From JAYPWI01 sp038135065 (GTDB lineage Bacteria > Actinomycetota > Acidimicrobiia > Acidimicrobiales > Poriferisodalaceae): a DNA stretch of 9,030 nt. Below, piece after piece: positions 1-5,513 of this stretch. Each line of letters starts with the position of its first letter. Within the stretch, counting starts at the first letter, position 1. A program made the translations under genes and the position numbers. The stretch is from the NCBI GenBank assembly GCA_038135065.1, contig JAYPWI010000066.1:1-9030 (forward strand). The letters are read 5' to 3'. Under the pieces are notes generated by a model that was not told the origin of the DNA, did no database searches, and was given only the letters and a program-made list of their open reading frames with translations.

Positions 1-160
1 CGAGGCCATGGCACGAGAAGTGGGGGACAAGGTGGGGCACGACGGTGGCCCACATTCCGGCGTTGAGACCGTTGCCGTGGGTCAACAGGATGGGTGGGCC
101 GTCGCCCCCGAGGTGATGGAGCACGGCGTGTTCGCCGTCGGGTCCGGTCAGGCGCTGCAT
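1..160 (-). CDS. alpha/beta hydrolase, N-terminal 53 residues (cut by window edge)
   Basis: Read leftward from the ATG at 160, the frame stays open to the window edge. It encodes the start of an alpha/beta-hydrolase fold: a short beta-hairpin (GPDGEHAVLHHLG), a hydrophobic strand (PPILLTHGNG, residues 22-31), then NAGMWATVVPHL. The HGNG at residues 28-31 is the usual HG-x-G turn after strand 3 that supplies part of the oxyanion hole. The nucleophile elbow and the catalytic Asp and His lie outside the window, so the substrate cannot be told. The frame is open upstream to a TAA at 230-232 and reads RYPAES just before the ATG, but has no ATG, GTG or TTG there. No Shine-Dalgarno is seen before 160. 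It is divergent from the regulator gene and shares the intergenic region with the operator-like palindrome, so it could be co-controlled; that is inference. Confidence 0.75.
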   Translation of the reverse strand, partial: MQRLTGPDGEHAVLHHLGGDGPPILLTHGNGLNAGMWATVVPHLVPHFSCHGL

Positions 161-204
161 GGACTCAGCAGGGTAGCGACCTGTAGCTGTCCTAGGAGGT
201 AAAA

Positions 205-237
205 TTGAATTGCGTATATAAGAATATCTTTATATGA
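205..237 (+). other. possible 10-codon mini-ORF with strong Shine-Dalgarno
   Basis: A perfect AGGAGGT at 194-200 is followed after 4 nt by TTG, giving the open frame MNCVYKNIFI and a TGA at 235-237. That TGA overlaps the ATG at 234 (ATGA), the geometry of translational coupling. It would work only if a transcript starts upstream of 194, and no promoter is obvious there. The likelier promoter at 210-238 would leave it untranscribed. It may be chance; the Shine-Dalgarno match is the only firm part. Confidence 0.15.
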
Positions 238-238
238 T
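210..238 (+). promoter_or_regulatory. candidate promoter of the regulator-metF unit
   Basis: TTGCGT at 210-215 (three of six matches to a -35 box) and TATGAT at 233-238 (five of six matches to TATAAT) are separated by 17 bp. The expected transcription start is about 245-246, on the ATG at 246, which would give a leaderless mRNA. The spacer is filled almost completely by the 216-235 palindrome, so a bound repressor would block RNA polymerase. The -35 match is weak and no experiment supports it. Confidence 0.4.
216..235. promoter_or_regulatory. operator-like 20-bp near-palindrome (ArsR/SahR-type)
   Basis: The sequence ATATAAGAATATCTTTATAT is symmetric at eight of ten base pairs; the two mismatched pairs are 222/229 and 223/228. 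It is a strongly AT-rich island in otherwise GC-rich DNA, just upstream of an ArsR-family gene and between two divergent genes. ArsR/SmtB dimers usually bind AT-rich palindromes of about this size at their own promoters. Autoregulation of the regulator-metF unit, and perhaps of the divergent hydrolase, is the likely role. This is inference from position and symmetry. Confidence 0.55.
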
Positions 239-245
239 GATGATC

Positions 246-1337
246 ATGCTTGCGCCCCCCGGCCGCCCGGACACCCAATCGGAAGATCGTCAGATCGGTG
301 ATCCAAGTGCGCGTGGCTCCGAGGCCCTCGCCCGGCATCATGCGGTTGCCCCGAGGGACATGGATTTCGAGGCGGTTGTCGCTGGGGCGAAGGCGCTTGC
401 TGATCCAACGCGCATGCGTCTGGTGGCGCTACTGGACGGCCATGAGTACACGGTGAGCGAGTTGTGCGACATCCTCCAGCAGAGCCAGCCACGGGTCAGT
501 CGTCATCTCAAGTTGCTTGCCGAGGCAGGGCTCGTGAGCCGTCAGGCGGAAGGCACGTGGGCCTATTACCGCCTGACCCAGGGCGTGTTGGCACAACGCT
601 GTGCGTCGCTGGTGGATCTGGTCGATCGCCGGGACGGCGAGACGTTCCGCGATGGTGAGCGGGCCGAGACCGTGCGGCGTCGCCGTGACGAAGAAGCCGG
701 CGCATATTTCGAGCGAATCGCTGGTGAATGGGACGAGCTTCGAGCCATCCATGTCGCCGACCGACTGGTCGAGCAGGCTGTCCTCGACGCGCTTCCCGCT
801 CAGGCTGACCTCAGGGTGCTGGACCTCGGTACGGGGACCGGCCGGATGCTCGAAGTGGTTGCCGATCGGGCAGCCCACGGAGTAGGCGTCGACCTCAGTC
901 CGAAGATGCTGCAGGTTGCCCGGGCCCGCCTCGAGGCGGCAGGGCACCGCCATCTGAGAGTCCAACACGGATCGATCAGTGACCTCGCCCAGCCCCGGGC
1001 CAGCCAGGATGTGGCCATCCTGCATCAGGTCCTGCACTTCGTGGACGAGCCTGCCCCCATCTTCGAAGAGGTGGCGCGGGTTCTGGTTCCTGGTGGTGTG
1101 TTGGTGATCGTCGATTTCGCCCCCCACGAACTCGAGGAACTGCGGACGGACTTCGCGCACCGTCGTTTGGGTGTGCGCGACGAGGACGTTCGACGCTGGG
1201 CTGCCGGTGCGGGGTTGTTCGTCGACCGGCACGTGCAGCTCGCTCCGCAGAAACAGGGTGACGGCCGGAGCCTCACCGTGTCGTTGTGGCGGGCGGTGAA
1301 GCACGCAGAAGCCGAGCAGGGGGATGGCGATGTCTGA
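246..1337 (+). CDS. ArsR-family regulator fused to SAM-dependent methyltransferase domain (SahR-like)
   Basis: The protein has two domains. Residues about 39-111 form an ArsR-type winged helix (AGAKALADPTRMRLVALL, then SELCDIL, recognition helix QPRVSRHLKLLAEAGLV, wing RQAEGTWAYYRL). After a charged helical linker, residues about 150-310 are a class I methyltransferase fold of the Methyltransf_11/25 type: motif I VLDLGTGTGR (191-200), acidic end of strand 2 in GVGVDLSP, LHQVLHFVDEP, and PGGVLVIVDFAPH. The CVC metal site of arsenic sensors is absent, since ELCDIL has one Cys. This fusion next to metF fits a methyl-cycle regulator such as SahR, which senses S-adenosylhomocysteine; here the methyltransferase fold may serve as sensor rather than enzyme. 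The start is uncertain. ATGs at 234, 237 and 240 fall in the likely -10 region. ATG 246 suits a leaderless mRNA (363 aa). ATG 360, preceded by GAGGG, starts exactly at the HTH domain (325 aa). The end overlaps metF. Confidence 0.85.
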   Translation: MLAPPGRPDTQSEDRQIGDPSARGSEALARHHAVAPRDMDFEAVVAGAKALADPTRMRLVALLDGHEYTVSELCDILQQSQPRVSRHLKLLAEAGLVSRQAEGTWAYYRLTQGVLAQRCASLVDLVDRRDGETFRDGERAETVRRRRDEEAGAYFERIAGEWDELRAIHVADRLVEQAVLDALPAQADLRVLDLGTGTGRMLEVVADRAAHGVGVDLSPKMLQVARARLEAAGHRHLRVQHGSISDLAQPRASQDVAILHQVLHFVDEPAPIFEEVARVLVPGGVLVIVDFAPHELEELRTDFAHRRLGVRDEDVRRWAAGAGLFVDRHVQLAPQKQGDGRSLTVSLWRAVKHAEAEQGDGDV

Positions 1338-2286
1338 GGATCGCCTGGAAGTCGAGACCGAAGAGCGTCTGGCTCGGCGTCCGTGGCCGGCAGAGCCCTT
1401 GGCCCGCAACATCGAGGTGTCGTTCGAGGTGTTTCCGCCTGCCACGGAGGCGGGCTACGGGACTGTGGTCGAGACCGTGGGCAAGCTCGCAGCGATGGGG
1501 CCGGCCTTCGTCAGCGTGACCTACGGAGCAGGTGGCAGTACGCGGCATCGCACCGTCGATGTGATTAGGGTGCTGCGGCGCGAGTTCCCCGAGCTCCCCA
1601 TTGCCGGCCATCTGACCTGTGGTGGGGCCTCGATGCGTGAACTGAACGAGGTGTTGGATCACTATGCGGAACTCGGGGTGCGGCGGGTCGTGGCCCTCAG
1701 GGGTGATCCGACCGAAGGACACGCCACCTCTACCAACGAGGTGCCCGATGCCCGAGCCCTCGTCGAGCTGATCCGGGGCCGCCCGGACGGGGCCGAGTGG
1801 CACGTCTCGGTAGCGGGCTATCCCGAGACCCATCCGCTCGCCGCAAGCCGTCAAGCAGACCTGTCCTACTTGGCCGACAAGGTCAGCGCAGGGGCCGATC
1901 GGGTGATCAGCCAGTTCTTCTTCGACAACGAAGACTTTCTGCGGTTCCACCGCGACGCACGGGCAGCCGGCGTCGGCGTCCCCATCGTCCCCGGCATCAT
2001 GCCCGTGGCCGATCTCACCAAGATCAGCCGGTTTGCACAGCGCTGCGGGGCATCGATCCCGGCGTGGATGCCCGATCTCTACGAGGGGCTCGACGGAGAT
2101 CCCGACGTCCGGCGTTTGGTCGGGGCCACCCTGGCGGCCGAGCAATGCCGCCACCTCGCCGAGCATGGGATCAACGTCTTGCACCTCTACACGATGAACC
2201 ACGCAGCGATCTCCACCGCCGTGTGCCGGATGCTCGGTATGCGCCCCCGCCACACCAAGAGCCATCCAACCGCACAGCCTGCGTGA
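1330..2286 (+). CDS. metF: 5,10-methylenetetrahydrofolate reductase
   Basis: MetF reduces 5,10-methylene-THF to 5-methyl-THF with FAD, feeding methyl groups to methionine synthase; it acts in the cytosol. Family blocks appear in order: SFEVFPP with the catalytic Glu, FVSVTYGAGGS, ALRGD with the flavin-contacting Asp, VAGYPETHP, DRVISQFFFDNEDFLRF, PGIMPV, SIPAWM, and LHLYTMNHAA near the C-terminus. At 318 aa it is slightly longer than the roughly 300-aa bacterial enzyme, owing to about 25 extra charged residues at the N-terminus. I chose ATG 1330 because AGGGGG at 1318-1323 lies 6 nt upstream; ATG 1324, two codons earlier in frame, directly abuts that motif. The gene starts inside the end of the regulator gene (8-bp overlap), so translation is probably coupled. 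Placement under an ArsR-methyltransferase regulator fits feedback control of the methyl cycle. Identification is firm. Confidence 0.95.
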   Translation: MSEDRLEVETEERLARRPWPAEPLARNIEVSFEVFPPATEAGYGTVVETVGKLAAMGPAFVSVTYGAGGSTRHRTVDVIRVLRREFPELPIAGHLTCGGASMRELNEVLDHYAELGVRRVVALRGDPTEGHATSTNEVPDARALVELIRGRPDGAEWHVSVAGYPETHPLAASRQADLSYLADKVSAGADRVISQFFFDNEDFLRFHRDARAAGVGVPIVPGIMPVADLTKISRFAQRCGASIPAWMPDLYEGLDGDPDVRRLVGATLAAEQCRHLAEHGINVLHLYTMNHAAISTAVCRMLGMRPRHTKSHPTAQPA

Positions 2287-2323
2287 ACCGGCGTACCAAC
2301 GAGCGGCGACGTACAGGCCCGAC

Positions 2324-2329
2324 TAGAAC
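2324..2329 (+). promoter_or_regulatory. possible -10 element for a leaderless start of the crotonase gene
   Basis: TAGAAC lies 6 nt before the ATG at 2336, and no Shine-Dalgarno is present. The same CTAG core and the same 6-nt spacing occur before the ATG at 3165. This is the pattern of leaderless actinobacterial promoters. The last base differs from the TANNNT consensus and no good -35 is visible. Confidence 0.22.
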
Positions 2330-2335
2330 CATGCA

Positions 2336-3145
2336 ATGGAGTACGACACCCTTCTGGTCGACCTCGACGGCGGCGTCGCGACGGTCACCCTGAACCGTCC
2401 CGAGCGAATGAACGCGTGGACGGGAACCATGTCCCGAGAACTGTCCGAGGTCCTGGCCTGGGCCGATCGGACCGACGAGGTCAGGGTCGTGGTGCTGACT
2501 GGGGCGGGACGGGCATTTTGTGCTGGCGCGGACCTGAGCCACGGTGGCGACACCTTCTCGGCGGGCAGGAACCAGACGGCTGACGATGCAGCCCGTCAGC
2601 TGTACCCGTGGGACATTCGCAAGCCGGTGATTGCGGCGATCAACGGCGCCGCGGTCGGGGTCGGCGCCACGTTCCCCATGACCGCCGATATTCGCTACGT
2701 GGCTGAGGACGCCAAGATCGGCTTCGTCTTCGTTCGACGGGGCCAACTTCCAGAACTGGCGTCCCATGCCGTGCTGCCTCGGATCGTCGGGGTATCGCGG
2801 GCCGCCGAGCTACTGATGACGGGGAAGATCATCAGTGGTACCGAGGCGGCAGCCATGGGCCTGGCCTCGGAAGCTCTACCCCGCGAAGACGTCCTGCCCC
2901 GGGCCCTCGAGACCGCACGCGACATCGCCACCAACGCAGCACCGCTCTCCCTTGCAGTCTCCAAGCGGCTGCTCTGGTCGGGTTTGCAAGACGGTGTCGG
3001 TTCAATGTTGGCCAAGGAAACGCCGCTGTTCGCCTTCATCGCCAGCCAGGCCGATTCTGCCGAGGGAGTGGAGAGCTTCCTCGAGAAGCGGAGTCCCCGC
3101 TGGCAGGGGAGTGTGTCGGAAGGATTCCCCGACCACCTCTTCTGA
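2336..3145 (+). CDS. enoyl-CoA hydratase/isomerase (crotonase) family protein
   Basis: The 269-residue protein has the crotonase fold. TLNRPERMNAW (residues 18-28) begins the CoA-binding region. AFCAGADL (60-67) and INGAAVGVGATF (102-113) hold the two oxyanion-hole amides that stabilise an acyl-CoA thioester enolate. Aligned by eye to rat mitochondrial enoyl-CoA hydratase, the two hydratase glutamates (Glu144 and Glu164) are replaced by Thr112 and Phe132. A glutamate is instead kept at residue 140 in GQLPELASHAVLPRIVG, the place of the single catalytic base in delta3,delta2-enoyl-CoA isomerases. An isomerase or other single-Glu reaction is therefore more likely than hydration; the substrate is unknown. 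The gene is 49 bp after metF and 19 bp before the SDR gene, so co-transcription is possible, but it may have its own leaderless promoter. No membrane or signal segment is seen. Confidence 0.85.
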   Translation: MEYDTLLVDLDGGVATVTLNRPERMNAWTGTMSRELSEVLAWADRTDEVRVVVLTGAGRAFCAGADLSHGGDTFSAGRNQTADDAARQLYPWDIRKPVIAAINGAAVGVGATFPMTADIRYVAEDAKIGFVFVRRGQLPELASHAVLPRIVGVSRAAELLMTGKIISGTEAAAMGLASEALPREDVLPRALETARDIATNAAPLSLAVSKRLLWSGLQDGVGSMLAKETPLFAFIASQADSAEGVESFLEKRSPRWQGSVSEGFPDHLF

Positions 3146-3152
3146 TGCGGGC

Positions 3153-3158
3153 TAGCTT
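3153..3158 (+). promoter_or_regulatory. possible -10 element for a leaderless start of the SDR gene
   Basis: TAGCTT fits TANNNT and ends 6 nt before the ATG at 3165, in the 19-bp gap after the crotonase stop. No Shine-Dalgarno precedes this ATG. A leaderless transcript starting at the ATG would explain that. No clear -35 is visible. Confidence 0.28.
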
Positions 3159-3164
3159 GCCCTC

Positions 3165-3950
3165 ATGATCGACTTGACGGGCAAGATCGCCGTGGTGACA
3201 GGGGCCAGCCGGGGAATCGGCGAAGCCAGCGCACGGCTGTTGGATCGGGCTGGGGCCCGAGTGGTGCTGACCGGACGCACCGTGGCCGACCTGGAGCGGG
3301 TGGCCGCCGATCTCACCGACCCGGTAGTGCTTCCCGCCGATCTGGCCCCACCGGGGGCCGGAACCGAACTCGCCGCACGGATTCTGGCCGAGGTCGACGG
3401 TGTCGATGTCCTTGTGAACAACGCAGGCATCCCCATGCGTCGAACCCCAGAGCAGTTGAGCGAGGCCGACATCGACCTGGTGTTCTCCATCAACGTGCGT
3501 TCGCTCCTCACCCTCACCATCGGGCTTGCGCCATCGATGCAGGCCCGCGGTGGTGGCTCGGTGGTCAACATCAGCTCCGTGGCAGGCGTGCACGGGCCGA
3601 TGGCGAGAGTCGCCTATGCGGGCACCAAGGGGGCTGTGGACGCGATGACCCGTGCCCTGGCCGCCGACTGGGGTCCGTCGGGGATCAGGGTGAATTCGAT
3701 CGCTCCTGGCCTGGTCGCCACCGCGATCTGGGAAGAGGCTCGGACCACGGTCGAGGGCCTGATCGAACAACTCGAGGGCGGTATCGCCCTGAAGCGCTGG
3801 GGCATTGGGGACGACATCGCCAACGCAGTGCTGTTCTTCGCCTCGGACCTTTCTGGATGGGTCACCGGCGAGACCTTGGTGGTGGATGGCGGGATGGCCA
3901 AGATCAGCGCCAGCGCAAACCCAGTGGCGTTGCCCGAACTCGAGGAGTGA
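3165..3950 (+). CDS. short-chain dehydrogenase/reductase (classical SDR, FabG-like)
   Basis: This is a complete 261-aa classical SDR, an NAD(P)-dependent oxidoreductase acting on an alcohol or ketone. The nucleotide-binding TGASRGIG is at residues 12-19 and NNAG at 86-89. The catalytic tetrad is intact: Asn110, Ser138 in NISSVAG, and Tyr151-x3-Lys155 in YAGTK. RVNSIAPG and VTGETLVVDGG near the C-terminus are typical of the FabG-like group. An Arg follows strand 2 (LTGR, residue 38) with no Asp at its end, which favours NADP(H); that is inference. The substrate cannot be read from the sequence; fabG-like SDRs of this style often serve fatty-acid, hydroxyacyl-CoA or sterol metabolism, which would suit the crotonase upstream. 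It is the last gene of the rightward group and is followed by a strong hairpin. Confidence 0.92.
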   Translation: MIDLTGKIAVVTGASRGIGEASARLLDRAGARVVLTGRTVADLERVAADLTDPVVLPADLAPPGAGTELAARILAEVDGVDVLVNNAGIPMRRTPEQLSEADIDLVFSINVRSLLTLTIGLAPSMQARGGGSVVNISSVAGVHGPMARVAYAGTKGAVDAMTRALAADWGPSGIRVNSIAPGLVATAIWEEARTTVEGLIEQLEGGIALKRWGIGDDIANAVLFFASDLSGWVTGETLVVDGGMAKISASANPVALPELEE

Positions 3951-3991
3951 CATCGGCGCCGACAGGCGATCCCGGGTGCTCGGTGACGCGA

Positions 3992-4020
3992 CGAGGGCGG
4001 GGCTGTGTGCCCCGCCCTCG
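3992..4020. terminator. strong GC hairpin between convergent genes
   Basis: Perfect 12-bp arms (CGAGGGCGGGGC and GCCCCGCCCTCG) enclose a 5-nt TGTGT loop. No T-run follows on either strand, as is common for actinobacterial terminators. It lies 41 bp after the SDR stop and 39 bp beyond the binding-protein stop, so it can end transcription from both sides. A second, weaker inverted repeat (GTGATC at 4022-4027 and GATCAC at 4041-4046) lies next to it. Confidence 0.8.
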
Positions 4021-4059
4021 CGTGATCAGGAGTGATACGAGATCACTTGCAACGAAGGA

Positions 4060-5411
4060 TCACATCCCCGCTGCAGCAGCCGCCTCAGCGATCCAGCCGT
4101 CGATCAGGTCCTGGTTGGCGGCGATCCATGCCGCGGCAATGGCCTCCACCTGTGCCTGGGACCCGTCACCGCCCGATTGCTCGACCTGAGCAATCGAAAT
4201 GTCGATCACCGAGGGCCGAATCAGGGGAAACAGCGCAGTAAGGAACGGATTGTCGGCCAGGAAGTCGCTGTTCGCGGTCACTTGAATGTCGGCAGCTTCC
4301 CATCCGAGCTGGCAGGGCTGTGGGCAGACCTCAGCACCCAGAGCGCTCATGCCGGCGTTCTGGTTGTGGAACTCACCACCCTCGATGCCCGCTGGGTTCG
4401 AGTCGTCGAGCACGTCCGTCGGATGCATGGAGATCCACATGACGTTGTCGCCCGGAATCAACTGGGTCACGTACGACGACGGGGTCCAGGTGTAGATGAT
4501 CATGGGCTCGCCGGCGTTGACCAGGTCCACGGCTTGAGCGAACATGGCGTCGTAGCCAGCCTTGACCTGGGCCAGGTTCTCCCAGCCGTAGAAGACGATC
4601 TGGTTCTCGATGATGTCGTCGCAGGTCCACGACTCCTGGCAGCCGAAGATGCGGCCGCTCTCGCCGTCGACGACGAACAGCTCCGCCAGGGCGGGGTCGT
4701 CGTTGATCTGCTGCATGGAGGTGATGCCGTACTCCTCGGCCACCGACTTGGTGATCAGGAAGCCCTGGACGCCGGCGTCCTGGAAGAGGCCGTCCACGAT
4801 GGTCAGGTGGTCTCCGACGAGTGACCCATCGGGCAGCTCGTTCTGGTGCCACGAGAGGTGACCGGGGTACCAGCTGTTGGTCCAGAAGTCGAAGTCGCCA
4901 CTGGCCATCGCCGTGTAGGCGTTGGACGGGCCCAGCTCGATGTCGGCCGGGTTCGTGACCTCGTAGCCGAGACCCTGGAGGATCTGCCGGTAGATCTCGG
5001 CCTGGATATAGCCTGAGGACCAATCGGCTCGACCCATCGTGACGGTCACTCCCTCGCCGATGGTCGAAGTGTCCATGCTCTCGCCGGAATCGCCGGAATC
5101 GCCGGAATCGCCTGAATCGCCTGAATCCCCGCTGTCCTCTTCGACAGCCGCAGCATCATCGGCGTCGGNNNNNNNNNNNNNNNNNNNNNNNNNNNNNNNN
5201 NNNNNNNNNNNNNNNNNNNNNNNNNNNNNNNNNNNNNNNNNNNNNNNNNNNNNNNNNNNNNNNNNNNNGAATCGCCTGAATCCCCGCTGTCCTCTTCGAC
5301 AGCCGCAGCATCATCGGCGTCGGACGACGAGTCCGAGCCGCCGCAGGCCGCGGCGAACAGGGCGAATGCGGCGAAGAGCAATAGCCAGCGACTCGCTTTC
5401 TTGATGGTCAT
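4060..5411 (-). CDS. proX: glycine betaine/quaternary amine ABC transporter substrate-binding lipoprotein (split by N gap)
   Basis: This is the ligand-binding component (OpuAC/ProX family) of the importer encoded upstream; it should sit lipid-anchored outside the membrane. The start at 5411 begins a signal peptide (MTIKKASRWLLLFAAFALF) with a lipobox ending at Cys23 (AAAC-GG), followed by an acidic linker with SGD repeats. The mature domain begins near VTVTMGRADWSSGY and continues through DFDFWTNSWYPGHLSWH, DGESGRIFGCQESWTC and MIIYTWTPSSYV. Many Trp residues are available for the aromatic cage typical of quaternary-ammonium binders. Two Cys pairs (206/212 and 311/315 after gap collapse) may form disulfides. 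Glycine betaine, choline, carnitine, proline betaine or TMAO are all possible ligands. As written, 100 Ns plus a 55-bp repeat break the frame; removing 155 nt gives 1197 nt, a clean 398-aa ORF. The symbol marks the family, not a proven substrate. Confidence 0.88.
5081..5125. repeat. five tandem 9-bp units coding for a Ser-Gly-Asp linker
   Basis: Three copies of TCGCCGGAA (5081-5107) are followed by two of TCGCCTGAA (5108-5125) and then a diverged unit. On the minus strand they encode SGD repeats between the lipidated Cys and the ligand-binding domain. The 9-bp unit keeps frame, so copy number could vary without breaking the gene. The linker probably acts as a flexible acidic tether. Confidence 0.9.
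5114..5323. repeat. identical 55-bp direct repeats flanking the 100-N gap
   Basis: Positions 5114-5168 and 5269-5323 are identical over 55 bp and touch the two gap edges exactly. Both copies are read in the same codon phase (DADDAAAVEEDSGDSG on the minus strand). This is the mark of two contigs that overlap by a k-mer length and were scaffolded with Ns instead of being merged. A real tandem duplication is less likely. Confidence 0.9.
5169..5268. other. assembly gap, 100 N
   Basis: The run is exactly 100 Ns, the conventional size for a gap of unknown length. It interrupts the linker region of the substrate-binding protein. The flanking 55-bp identity suggests the true gap is negative, so nothing is missing. 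Confidence 0.98.
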
Positions 5412-5413
5412 AC

Positions 5414-5424
5414 AGGGTCCTTCC
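5414..5424 (-). promoter_or_regulatory. ribosome binding site of the binding-protein gene
   Basis: On the minus strand GGAAGGACCCT precedes ATG 5411 by 2 nt, with the GGAAGGA core 6 nt away. It fixes the start at 5411, just before the signal peptide, rather than at the upstream in-frame ATG at 5474. The same 11 bases occur before the ATPase gene (8867-8877). Confidence 0.65.
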
Positions 5425-5513
5425 CTTTTGGTGAACGTGGACGCCCGCGCAACGTGAACCGAACGGGCGCCCATGACGACCCTACCGGCCGGGCACCGGT
5501 ATGGCGCGCAGCC

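Noticed and set aside
161..360. SAM or SAH riboswitch before the regulator-metF unit
   Set aside because: I see no SAM- or SAH-riboswitch-like paired structure, and the AT-rich palindrome fits a protein operator better.
429..1445. Long minus-strand open frame opposite the regulator (338 codons)
   Set aside because: It is antisense to a gene with clear HTH and methyltransferase motifs; long antisense frames are expected in GC-rich DNA, and its translation shows no recognisable domain.
1273..2265. Long minus-strand open frame opposite metF (330 codons)
   Set aside because: The metF motifs on the plus strand are unmistakable; the antisense translation is rich in His, Gly and Arg with no family signature.
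3036..3953. Minus-strand open frame opposite the SDR gene
   Set aside because: It is a shadow of a gene with an intact SDR catalytic tetrad.
5081..5323. CRISPR-like or mobile-element repeat
   Set aside because: The 9-bp units are coding and contiguous without spacers, and the 55-bp repeats are best explained by assembly overlap.
5412..5474. Upstream ATG at 5474 as start of the binding protein
   Set aside because: It would place 21 charged residues before the signal peptide; ATG 5411 has a good ribosome site and directly begins the signal peptide.
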